A stretch of DNA of 34,645 bases from Acidobacteriota bacterium (lineage in GTDB: Bacteria > Acidobacteriota > Terriglobia > Acidiferrales > UBA7541): the NCBI GenBank assembly GCA_013289825.1, contig JABCZF010000042.1:1-34645 (forward strand), read 5' to 3'. The translations under genes were made by a program, and so were the position numbers. The notes below the pieces were generated by a model, which did no database searches, was not told the origin of the DNA, and was given only the letters and a program-made list of their open reading frames with translations. Below are positions 24,955 through 33,621 of the stretch, piece by piece (the first letter of the stretch is position 1; the number at the start of each line of letters is the position of its first letter).

Positions 24955-26697
24955 ATGCCCGACACAGCTTCGATGTCCCTCGGTGGAGCAGTTCTCGAAG
25001 TCGTCTCTCCTGACGGCGCTCGCCGCTACGTGCGTGTTGCGCAGACCCCTTTCCTCATCGGCCGCGGCGCCGAGACCGGAAATCATCTGCAACTCTCCGA
25101 CCGCCGCATCTCTCGCAATTGCGCGGCACTGGTCATCGAGGCGGGCCGCCTTTACATCGAGGACCGCGGCCAGCGGCGCGGGCTGTTCGTCAACGGCGAA
25201 AAAGTCGAAAGCCGCCTTCTGAATGACGGCGATTCCATCACCTTTGGTCTCGAAGATTCCTACGAGCTCCTTTTTCGATCCGGCACCTCCAGCGGCGAGG
25301 AGTCCCTTCCCAATCTCCTCACCCGCATCGAGCACATCACCAGCTCAGAACCTGTCGGTGGCGGACTTCGCAAGCTCAACCTGCTCCTCGAAGCCACTAC
25401 CCTTCTTCACTCCCAGGTTCCTCTCGATGAAGCTTTGGCTTTGATGATCGATCACGCGGTCTCTGTCACCGACGCCGATCGCGGCATGCTTCTCGAGGCC
25501 GACGCCACCGGGGCCCTCAAAGTCCGCCTCGCTCGCCGTACCGGCGGTCTCCGCCTTCCTCCGGAGAGCCTCACTCCCAGCCAAACCGCCATTCAGCTCG
25601 CCCTTCGTCAGCATTCGCCTGTGGTTACCGAAGACATCGAGCGCGCTGATATGGATTTGCAATCGGCGCAAAGCATTATCGCCCAGCGCCTCCGCGCGGT
25701 CGTTGTCATCCCTCTGTTTTCCGTCCACCGCTCCAGTACTGCCGATTCCAGCGGCACGCCTGCTTTTGCCCATTCTCTCGGCGTGCTCTATCTCGATTCC
25801 CGCCGCCCTGCCGCTTTCTCCAAGCTAGATCGCCAGATTCTGGACGCTCTCGCCGCCGACGCCGCCAGCACTCTGGACAATGCCCGCCTCGTCGTTCGCG
25901 AACGCGAGCGCCAGCGCATGGAGCAGGAAATCGATATTGCCCGCGGCATCCAACAGGCACTTCTCCCTCGGGACTTCCGCGACTATCCGCATCTGGCGGT
26001 CGCCGGCTGCAATTTCCCCTGCCTCTCGGTCGGGGGCGATTACTTCGACGTTTTTCCCCTCGACAACAAGCGCACCGCTTTTCTTATCGCGGACGTCTCC
26101 GGCAAAGGCCTGGGGGCCGCTCTGCTCACTACCATGCTCCAGGGCGCTCTCTCGGGCATGACTTTGGGCACCGATCCGTCGCGAGTCCTCAATCACGTCA
26201 ATCGTTTCTTGTGCGATCACTCTGAAGTCGGCCGCTATGCCACTATGTTCTTCGGTGTCCTCGACGAGGAGGGCAACCTCGATTTCATCAATGCCGGACA
26301 TCCCTCGCCCTTCTTGATTCGCCAGGGCGTGGCTCAGGAACCGTTCAGCGAAGGCTCTTACCCTGTCGGCCTGGTCCCCGAGGCCGAATATACCGCTCTC
26401 AAAATCAAACTCGAGCCCGGCGACACGCTGGTGCTCTTCAGCGATGGGGTCACCGAAGCCATGGATCCCGATGAGCAGATGTTCGGCGTCCCTCGCCTCC
26501 GCGAACTCCTCACCGGCCGAACGGAATGCCCCCTCGATCAGCTTGAGAAATGCATCCTTGAGGCCGTGGAGAATTTCGCGCGAGGTGCAAGCCAGGCCGA
26601 CGACCTCACCCTCCTCATCGTTCGCTATCGAGCGGCCGGCGCCCGTGCCACCACAGACACTGACGCTGCTCCCGCCACTCAATCCGTCTCCGCCTAG
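24955..26697 (+). CDS. FHA-GAF-PP2C (SpoIIE/RsbU-type) serine phosphatase
   Basis: The 580-residue signalling protein has an FHA domain (about 10-110), a GAF domain (about 140-315), a short coiled linker (RERERQRMEQEIDIARGIQQALLP) and a PP2C phosphatase domain (about 345-555). Metal-site motifs are intact: GGDYFDVF (Asp362), ADVSGKG (Asp380), FSDGVTE (Asp497) and ADDLTLLIV. It probably dephosphorylates an anti-sigma antagonist or other phosphoserine protein. In the FHA domain the binding motif reads GRG...SRNC, with Cys56 where phosphothreonine-binding FHA domains have His. A GTG at 24928 would add nine residues; I prefer ATG 24955. It lies 36 bp behind the permease and may be co-transcribed. 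Confidence 0.9.
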   Translation: MPDTASMSLGGAVLEVVSPDGARRYVRVAQTPFLIGRGAETGNHLQLSDRRISRNCAALVIEAGRLYIEDRGQRRGLFVNGEKVESRLLNDGDSITFGLEDSYELLFRSGTSSGEESLPNLLTRIEHITSSEPVGGGLRKLNLLLEATTLLHSQVPLDEALALMIDHAVSVTDADRGMLLEADATGALKVRLARRTGGLRLPPESLTPSQTAIQLALRQHSPVVTEDIERADMDLQSAQSIIAQRLRAVVVIPLFSVHRSSTADSSGTPAFAHSLGVLYLDSRRPAAFSKLDRQILDALAADAASTLDNARLVVRERERQRMEQEIDIARGIQQALLPRDFRDYPHLAVAGCNFPCLSVGGDYFDVFPLDNKRTAFLIADVSGKGLGAALLTTMLQGALSGMTLGTDPSRVLNHVNRFLCDHSEVGRYATMFFGVLDEEGNLDFINAGHPSPFLIRQGVAQEPFSEGSYPVGLVPEAEYTALKIKLEPGDTLVLFSDGVTEAMDPDEQMFGVPRLRELLTGRTECPLDQLEKCILEAVENFARGASQADDLTLLIVRYRAAGARATTDTDAAPATQSVSA

Positions 26698-26851
26698 CGC
26701 TGTGTGGCGGCAAAAACCCTGGCGTCCACGGCCCGCAAGCCCTTGTGCGGCGAGGGCCCACTGCCCCCCGTCTTGCTTCCTAAGACCTCAGACGGTTTCC
26801 GCGGACTTAGAAAATAATTGTATCCATCCGGCTGGTTTGTTCGTCGAATAC

Positions 26852-26880
26852 TTGACTTCGCTCTGAATCCGCATTATGAA
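26852..26880 (+). promoter_or_regulatory. Probable sigma-70 promoter of the fdh operon
   Basis: TTGACT (26852-26857), a 17-bp spacer and TATGAA (26875-26880). Transcription would start near 26887, about 40 nt before the alpha-subunit ATG. The hexamers are fair, not perfect, as expected for a regulated gene. Confidence 0.5.
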
Positions 26881-26926
26881 GGGGGCTCCAGGCGCAGTTT
26901 GTTTGTCTCTCATTCCAGGGGGTACC

Positions 26927-29900
26927 ATGCAGGCTACCCGCAGAGACTTTCTTAAGTTCACCACCATAGGCGGAGCAGCTGCCGCTATTTTCGGGTTCGA
27001 TCTCGAACCGGCTTACGCCCAACTCCGCGTACTCAAAATCGCTCGCGCCAACGAAACCCGCTCGACATGTCCTTATTGTGCGGTGGGTTGCGGGACGATC
27101 ATCTACACCATCGGAGATCGCGCCAAGAACGTCACCCCCCAAGTGGTTCACGTCGAAGGCGATCCCGATCACCCCACCAACCGCGGAACGTTGTGTCCCA
27201 AGGGTGCCTCGCTCGAACAAGATATCCTCAATGATCGTCGGCTCTTAAAGCCCCAAGTGCGTAGGCCGGGCGGAACGGATTGGCAAGACATTTCCTGGGA
27301 TCAGGCCCTCGATGAAATCGCGCAAAAGGTCAAAGACACGCGCGACCAAACCTTCATTGAAAAGGATGGCAAAGGGAATACCGTCAACCGGCTGGAAACG
27401 ATTGCCTGGACCGGCGGTTGCACAGACACGAATGAGTTCAATTTTCTGGTGGTCAAGACCATGCGCGCCCTGGGGGTCGTGCATTTGGAAAATCAGGCCA
27501 GGGTTTGACACGGCCCCACGGTCTCAAGTTTGGGACCAACGTTTGGCCGGGGCGCAATGACGAACGGCTGGGTGGATATGAAGAACACCGACATGATGCT
27601 CATCATGGGCGGGAATCCAGCCGAGAATCATCCCTGCGGGTTCAAGTGGGCAATCGAAGCGAAGCGCACGCGCAGCGCGAAAATGATTTCCGTTGATCCG
27701 CGCTTCACGCGCACCTCGGCGGTAGCCGATCTTTTCTGCCAGATTCGCGCAGGAACGGACATCGCCTTCCTCGGCGGGGTCATCAAGTACGCGATTGAAA
27801 ACAACCGCATCGCAAAAGACTATCTGATCCACTTCACGAACGCTGCTTTCGTCGTGGAAGGCGATTTCAAACTGCCGGCCGACACGGATGGCGTTTTCTC
27901 CGGCTTTGATGCAGAGAGACACAGTTATAACCGCGCGAGCTGGAACTATTCAGGCGGAAAACCGGCGCAAACGGCAAGTACTGCTGCCGGACAGTCAGCC
28001 GCGCCGCCACCATTGCCGCCGCTACCGGAAAAGGTCGATTACGACCTGACCTTAGAGAATCCGAATTGTGTGTTCCAACTCCTGAAGAAGCATTATTCAC
28101 GGTACACGCCGGAGATGGTCGAGCGCATCACCGGAATTCCCAAGGAAGAATTCCAGAAAGCCGCGGAACTGTACACCTCCATTCGCAAAGACGGCGACAT
28201 GAAAAAAGCCGGGACGATTATCTATGCGGTCGGGTGGACGCAGCACAGCTTCGGCACGCAGATCATTCGTACGGCGGCGATGTTGCAACTCTTGCTCGGA
28301 AACGTTGGCCGAGCCGGGGGAGGCGTCAACGCCCTTCGCGGACACTCGAACATTCAGGGCGCCACGGACATGGCCGGGCTGTTCGACAGTTTGCCGGGAT
28401 ATTTGAAGGTGCCCACGCCCGCCGACAGCTCTTTTGACGCCTGGATGAAGCGCACGACGCCGACGACATCCAAACCCGCTCCGTGGAATTCCTGGAACTA
28501 CTACAGCAATACGCCGAAATTCACGGTCAGCTTCCTGAAGACAATGTATGGCGACGCAGCCACCAAGCAGAACGGATGGGCGTACGATTATCTGCCGAAA
28601 GTGGACCGCGACTACTCGTGGACACATTTGTGGGACAACATGTACAACGGCCTCATCAAAGGCATGTTTGCCTTTGGGATGAACGGCGTGGCCATCGGGC
28701 CGGATTCCAAGAAAAACATTGATGCGCTGAAGAAAGCCGAGTTTCTCGTCGTTGGTGAGATTTATCCGGACGAGACCAGCGAATTCTGGAGGTCGCCGGG
28801 CATCTCGCAAGACGAGATGAAGCAAATTAAAACCACGGTGTACCGCTTGCCGTGCGCGGGGTTCGCTGAAAAAGACGGCTCGTTCACGAATTCCGCGCGG
28901 TGGCTGCTGTGGAAGAATGCTGCGGTTCCCACACCCGGAGAGTGCCGCCTGGATCAGGCCATTGTTGCCCAGATTTTCCTGAAGGTCCGGGAATTGTACA
29001 AGAAAGACGGCAAATTTCCGGATCCGATCTTGAAACTCACTTGGGGTTACACGGATCCGAAGAGTCCGTCGCTCGCCGAGGTTTTGAAGGAACTTAATGG
29101 CAAGGCTTTGGCCGATTTAGAAGATCCCGCTACAAAGGCCCAAATCAAAGCTGGCCAGCAGCTCCCCGGCTTTGCCTGGCTGAAGGATGACGGAACGACA
29201 GCGTGCGGTAATTGGATTTATTCGGGCTCCTTCACGGAAGCGGGAAACCAGACTGCGAGGCGCGACCCCTCTGATCCCTCCAACATGGGAGTACATCCCG
29301 GTTGGGGCTGGTCCTGGCCAGCGAATCGCCGCGTGCTTTACAATCGCGCGTCCTGCGACGTGGATGGGAAGCCTTGGGATGCCACGCGACGGCAAATTTG
29401 GTGGAACGAGGGCACAGAAAAGTGGGTCGGGAACGACGTGCCTGACTTCAAAGCCGATTCCCACCCCAAGGATCACATGGGGCCGTTCATCATGAATGCG
29501 GAAGGCGTGGGGCGAATTTTTGCGCCGCTGGGGGCCTTTGCCGACGGGCCGTTCCCGGAATACTACGAACCGTTCGAAAGTCCCATCCAGAATCCGTTGC
29601 ATCCGGAACGAACGAACAATCCCGTGGTGACCGGCCTCAAGTCCGCCGACGACAAGTACGGAACGGTGAAGGACTACCCGGTGGTGTGCACGACGTTCCG
29701 TCTCACCGAGCACTATCACTACTGGACGAAAAACAATCCGATGAACGTGCAGCTCGTGCCGGAGCCTTTCATCGAAATGGGCGCGGAAATGGCGAACGAG
29801 ATGGGCATCCGCGGCGGAGAAAAAGTAAAGGTGTCCAGCGCGCGCGGCGAGTATATCGCCAAAGCCATGGTCACCAAACGCATCAAGGCAATGATGATCG

Positions 29901-30076
29901 ATGGCAAGAAAACCTATCAGATCGGGATTCCCTTTCATTGGGGATACCGCGGTATTGCCGAGGACGAAGGCAAGACCGAGCGGATGATGGTAAACCTGCT
30001 GACCCCGACGATCGTCGATCCGAACGCCCACACTCCGGAATTCAAGGGGTTCCTCGTGAAAGTCGAGAAGGCTTAG
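26927..30076 (+). CDS. fdnG: Formate dehydrogenase alpha subunit, selenocysteine-containing (UGA at codon 194)
   Basis: Catalytic subunit oxidising formate to CO2 at a molybdenum or tungsten bis-pterin cofactor, with one 4Fe-4S cluster. The amino end MQATRRDFLKFTTIGGAAAA is a twin-arginine signal, so it works in the periplasm. CPYCAVGCG...CPKG (cluster ligands) follows. Codon 194 (27506-27508) is TGA. The frame stays open across it, and the residues on both sides (NQARV, then HGPTVSSLGPTFGRGAMTN) match FdnG/FdoG, whose active site has selenocysteine there (196 in E. coli FdnG). So this is one 1049-residue selenoprotein, not two genes. An Ala/Pro-rich insert lies near 27952-28032. AGGGGG precedes the ATG. 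It is 9 nt upstream of the beta gene. Confidence 0.94.
27506..27548 (+). promoter_or_regulatory. SECIS element for selenocysteine insertion
   Basis: Eleven nt after the UGA, GGTCTC (27520-27525), loop AAGTTT and GGGACC (27532-27537) form a 6-bp stem with one wobble pair. The loop contains GU. From the UGA onward the sequence begins like the E. coli fdhF element (UGACACGGCCC) and has the same 11-nt distance to the upper stem. SelB-GTP-Sec-tRNA should bind here. Confidence 0.85.
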
Positions 30077-30085
30077 GGGACGCGC

Positions 30086-30979
30086 ATGAGCCAAGCCACA
30101 TTACGCGTTCAGAAGATGTCCGGACATGCGGGCAGTGTCCCCGGCGACGACGCCCAGCGCGAATTCACCGTCTGCAAACTCATCGACACCACGACTTGCA
30201 TCGGCTGCAAGGCTTGCGAAGTCGCATGCATGGAGTGGAACGATTTGCCGTTCGGCGAAACGGTCTTCGACAACACCTACCAGACCATGCCAGAGACGCG
30301 GTGGAATTATTGGAATCTGATCCTTTTCAACGAGCACGAGAAGGAAGATGGCTCGCTGATGTGGCTGATGCGCAAGAACCAGTGCATGCATTGTGCGGAG
30401 CCGGGCTGCCTGGCGGCCTGCCCCGCCGATGGCGCCATCGTGCAGTACACCAACGGCATCGTTGATTTTCAGCAAGCCAACTGCATTGGCTGCGGCTACT
30501 GCATCACGGGCTGTCCGTTCGATATTCCGAAGATGAACCCGAAGACCAATCGCGTCTTCAAGTGCACACTGTGCGCGGACCGCGTGAGCGAAGGACTTGA
30601 GCCGGCATGCATCAAGTCCTGCCCCACGGGCTGCCTGCACTTCGGCAGCAAAGAGGACATGAAGGATCTTGCGGAGAAACGCGCCAAGCAACTTCGCGAC
30701 GATTACAATTTCCCCCAAGCTGGCGTTTACGATCCCGCCGGAGTCGGTGGCACGGGCGTTGTTTACGTATTGCATGACGCCACCAGACCCGAACTTTACG
30801 GTGGACTGCCATCCAATCCGAGTATTCCCTGGTCGGTAAAGCTTTGGAAGGGTCCGCTCAAGTGGTTGGGGAACGTCGCGATGGTGGGGGGCCTTATAGG
30901 ACTTTTCGTCCACTACCTGCGCTTTGGGCCGAAGTCCCGCGAGGATGAAGACATCCATCCGCGAGGAGAAAACCCGTGA
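30086..30979 (+). CDS. fdnH: Formate dehydrogenase beta subunit (four-cluster ferredoxin type)
   Basis: This subunit passes electrons from the alpha subunit to the membrane cytochrome. The 297-residue protein has four Cys groups: CIGCKACEVAC, CMHCAEPGCLAAC, CIGCGYCITGC and CTLCADR...CIKSC, enough for four 4Fe-4S clusters. One transmembrane helix lies near the C-terminus (LGNVAMVGGLIGLFVHYL) and anchors it in the membrane on the periplasmic side. The length matches FdnH/FdoH. The stop overlaps the start of the gamma gene (GTGA). Confidence 0.95.
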   Translation: MSQATLRVQKMSGHAGSVPGDDAQREFTVCKLIDTTTCIGCKACEVACMEWNDLPFGETVFDNTYQTMPETRWNYWNLILFNEHEKEDGSLMWLMRKNQCMHCAEPGCLAACPADGAIVQYTNGIVDFQQANCIGCGYCITGCPFDIPKMNPKTNRVFKCTLCADRVSEGLEPACIKSCPTGCLHFGSKEDMKDLAEKRAKQLRDDYNFPQAGVYDPAGVGGTGVVYVLHDATRPELYGGLPSNPSIPWSVKLWKGPLKWLGNVAMVGGLIGLFVHYLRFGPKSREDEDIHPRGENP

Positions 30980-31638
30980 ATCACTCCGACCAAATTCTCT
31001 CTCATGGGCGCATTCTGCGGTATGAGTTTCATGAACGCCTGACGCATTGGATCGCTGCGGGTTCCTATATTTATCTGATGCTCACCGGCTTGGCGTTCTA
31101 TTCGCCGTGGTGCTTCTGGATTGCAGCATTGCTGGGCGGCGGGCAGGTCTCTCGGATGTTGCATCCATGGGCAGGCCTGATTTTCACCGGAGCTATCTTG
31201 AAGATGTTTAGCATGTGGTCGGCGCAGATGTATCCCACCGGGGCCGACAAGGCGTGGTGGGACTCGATCGGACACTACATTCGGAATGAAGACGACCAGA
31301 TGCCAGCCGCAGGGCGTTACAATGCAGGGCAGAAACTCCTTTTCTGGGGTTTTATCATTTGCGGGGTATTGCTTCTCTTGAGCGGCGCGATTCTTTGGTT
31401 TCCGGAGTATGTGCCGTGGAATCTCCGGTTCCTGCGCTATCTCGCCGTGTTGATTCATCCGTCCGCAGCGCTGCTGACGATAGGGTTATTCCTCATCCAT
31501 ATTTACATGAGCGTCTTCGCGGAGCGCGGCGCATTTGGCTCGATCATTCGCGGCGATGTTTCGCTGGCCTTTGCCAAGCGCTACCATCCCGGATGGTATG
31601 AAGAGATCACCGGGCAGCCTGCCTCGCCGAAAAAATGA
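30976..31638 (+). CDS. fdnI: Formate dehydrogenase gamma subunit, cytochrome b556
   Basis: Membrane subunit carrying two b hemes and the quinone site. The 220-residue protein has about four transmembrane helices and well-placed heme-ligand candidates: RYEFHERLTHW, MLHPWAGLIF, and the LIHPSAALLTIGLFLIHIYMSVF helix with two His. The GTG start overlaps the beta stop by four bases and has GAGGAG about nine bases upstream. Translational coupling is likely. It completes the membrane-bound respiratory FDH-N/FDH-O complex. Confidence 0.94.
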   Translation: MNHSDQILSHGRILRYEFHERLTHWIAAGSYIYLMLTGLAFYSPWCFWIAALLGGGQVSRMLHPWAGLIFTGAILKMFSMWSAQMYPTGADKAWWDSIGHYIRNEDDQMPAAGRYNAGQKLLFWGFIICGVLLLLSGAILWFPEYVPWNLRFLRYLAVLIHPSAALLTIGLFLIHIYMSVFAERGAFGSIIRGDVSLAFAKRYHPGWYEEITGQPASPKK

Positions 31639-32465
31639 CGTTCCCGCAAGCGGCAAGCAACGAGTACGACGCCAGAATCCGGCGCGCCGAAAAACTCATC
31701 GCCGAGAAATCTTCGGCCAGCGAACTTCTTTCGTTCTACAAAAGAATCGCCAGCTTTCAAAAGAGTTTCCTAGTGCAAATTTCCGAAGCCGCTTTCGAGC
31801 AGCCAGATGCACAGCAGTTTGCTTCTGTGCGCGCCGGCTTGGATCTTACCCTGCTGCTTCCGAACTTTCGCACCTTTCTTTCGCTGGTTGAACAGCATGC
31901 TCCCAACGCGCTCGTCACGGCAGCGCGGGGAATCGCGGCGCTCCCTTGCGATTCCTGGAACGCCCTGCTCACATCCTATTGGGAACTTGGCGGGCTCTTC
32001 GATCAACAGATCGGGGCCTTCGGGCAGTTTTTTCCGCGGGCATTTCTCGAGCCTTACGCTGCGTATCTCGCGGGACGGACGGCGGTGCCGCCAGTGCTGG
32101 CGACGCCGCGGGTGTGCCCGTTGTGTGCAGGGCGGCCGCTGTTTGGAGTACTGCGCCGCGAGGGCGATGGCGGAAAACGGTGCATGGTTTGTTCTTTCTG
32201 CGGATATGAATGGGAGTTTCGGCGGATCCTGTGTCCCACTTGCGGCGAAGAAGAAGAAAAGAAACTTCCTGTTTACGTCGCGGAACAGTTTCCGCACGTT
32301 CGTGTGGAGGCTTGCGACACGTGTAAGTTTTTTGTTCGAACGATCGACCTCACGAAGGATGGGCATGCCCTGCCGCTCGTGGATGACCTTGCGGCGATTC
32401 CGCTTACGCTTTGGGCGCACGAGCTCGGGTACTCCAGGCTGCAACCAAATCTCCTTGGCAGCTAA
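31635..32465 (+). CDS. fdhE: FdhE, formate dehydrogenase maturation factor
   Basis: FdhE is a rubredoxin-like, iron-binding protein needed for activity of respiratory formate dehydrogenases. The 276-residue product has an all-helical amino half and a C-terminal half with CPLC, CMVCSFCG, CPTCG and CDTC pairs, the four-CxxC layout of the family. Its ATG overlaps the gamma stop by four bases, the last gene of the operon. FdhD, the sulfur-transfer partner, is not in the window. Confidence 0.93.
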   Translation: MTFPQAASNEYDARIRRAEKLIAEKSSASELLSFYKRIASFQKSFLVQISEAAFEQPDAQQFASVRAGLDLTLLLPNFRTFLSLVEQHAPNALVTAARGIAALPCDSWNALLTSYWELGGLFDQQIGAFGQFFPRAFLEPYAAYLAGRTAVPPVLATPRVCPLCAGRPLFGVLRREGDGGKRCMVCSFCGYEWEFRRILCPTCGEEEEKKLPVYVAEQFPHVRVEACDTCKFFVRTIDLTKDGHALPLVDDLAAIPLTLWAHELGYSRLQPNLLGS

Positions 32466-32526
32466 ATCTTCCTGGCGGTTACCGAAATTGGCCGGAGACG
32501 GTTTTTGGCAGCGGACGCGCGGTGCG

Positions 32527-33372
32527 CTAAGGATGATGGATGTTTGAAACTTTGCCGCTGGGCACGGCGTCTGGAATTTCCGGGGCGGCTTGGAAGCCTG
32601 CGCGTTTGAGACGCGTGTCGCCGTTGACGTACGCGGTGATTTCCATTCCTGTCTGGAAGGTGATGTCTTTTCCGCGCATGACCGGAATGACTACGCCGGC
32701 CGTGGAGCTGGAACCTTTGCCTTCGCCGCCGGAGCGCAAAACTGCCTGATCATTGTTCGCGAGGCGGACGCTTCTGACAAGCACACCGAGCTTGCCGCCG
32801 CGGCCAAGTGCTTTTTTTGGTTCCGCTTCGTTAACCACGCCCAGGGCGCTCGCACCTTTGGGAATTATGAGGAGGTCATCGACAATGACGTCTTCTGAGA
32901 CTTCCAGACTCACTTCGTCACCGACTTTGGCGTCGGCGGAAGAAATTGCTTTGCCAAGTTTCATCCGAATGGGAGTGCCATCGGGCAAGATGAGAGTTTT
33001 GGCTGGGTCGGGGGCGTTTGAACGGGGCTCGGCGGGCTTTGTGGGTTGATTGTAGAAAGTTTTCTCTCTTGTGGGCTCCGCGGTTGGAGGGAGAGTTGGC
33101 TTTGCGCCTGGAGTGGTTTTGAGGGAATCGAGCAGGACGTAGCCGGTTTCGCCTTTGGCCGTGCGCACGCCGAAATAATTATCATAACGACCGGTGATTT
33201 CCACTTGCTGGCCGCATGGAATCGTGCCACGAACATCGAAAGTGATCATCGAGCTGTAAAGATAGGCGTAGTCGCCTGGACGGGTACACTCGACCTGGCC
33301 GAGATCTTGCGCTCGAGAGAGCGAGGGCGCCAGAAGACAGAACAAGAGTGCAAGAAGCGTTGCCTCCGACAT
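32527..33372 (-). CDS. Exported protein with an SH3-like domain, function unknown
   Basis: From ATG 33372 it is 281 residues with a signal peptide, MSEATLLALLFCLLAPSLSRAQ. An SH3b-like domain follows (about 25-85: YLYSSMITFDVRGTIPCGQQVEITGRYDNYFGVRTAKGETGYVLLDSL). A Pro/Thr-rich linker leads to a C-terminal domain with GTPIRMKLGKAISSADAKVGDEVSLEV and a Gly-rich VRLANNDQAVLRSGGEGKGSSS stretch. The frame is open upstream to a TTG at 33429, but the signal starts at 33372. No clear ribosome-binding site was seen for either start. It converges with fdhE. Confidence 0.78.
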   Translation of the reverse strand: MSEATLLALLFCLLAPSLSRAQDLGQVECTRPGDYAYLYSSMITFDVRGTIPCGQQVEITGRYDNYFGVRTAKGETGYVLLDSLKTTPGAKPTLPPTAEPTREKTFYNQPTKPAEPRSNAPDPAKTLILPDGTPIRMKLGKAISSADAKVGDEVSLEVSEDVIVDDLLIIPKGASALGVVNEAEPKKALGRGGKLGVLVRSVRLANNDQAVLRSGGEGKGSSSTAGVVIPVMRGKDITFQTGMEITAYVNGDTRLKRAGFQAAPEIPDAVPSGKVSNIHHP

Positions 33373-33607
33373 CTTGCGCGGCTGTAGGAACAGTTGGATG
33401 GGGGATATCACAGCTCTATCCCACCGCAAGAGCTATATGCGTGGCAATAGACCGGTCAGTAGTCCTGTACATAAAGAGATACTCCGGCGGTTCGGGGAAC
33501 TAGACGGTGCGGAAAAACGCCTGCGTTTCGCGTGTTGGCCGAAGCCGGGGAGAGAGGTAGTCTCCTTGCAATCGTGCTTGTTCCTGGGGCAAGCTACCGT
33601 TCGCTAA

Positions 33608-33620
33608 GGAGGAGTCCTCC
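33608..33620 (+). promoter_or_regulatory. Hairpin over the ribosome-binding site of the amidohydrolase gene
   Basis: ggagg (33608-33612), loop agt and cctcc (33616-33620) form a 5-bp GC-rich hairpin that includes the Shine-Dalgarno sequence, one base before the GTG start. It could hide the ribosome-binding site until melted. Confidence 0.45.
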
Positions 33621-33621
33621 C

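Noticed and set aside
25825..26682. 285-codon minus-strand ORF opposite the phosphatase gene
   Set aside because: Shadow of the PP2C coding frame; no domain and no ribosome-binding site recognised.
27506..27530. Reading the alpha subunit as a pseudogene or two separate ORFs because of the TGA
   Set aside because: The TGA falls at the known selenocysteine position, the frame is unchanged, and a SECIS hairpin follows at the right distance.
29117..30094. 325-codon minus-strand ORF opposite the formate dehydrogenase alpha gene
   Set aside because: Antisense to a conserved coding region with no recognised domain.
32466..32526. Possible terminator between fdhE and the SH3-like gene
   Set aside because: Only a 4-bp stem (accg/cggt) before a short T-run; too weak to call.
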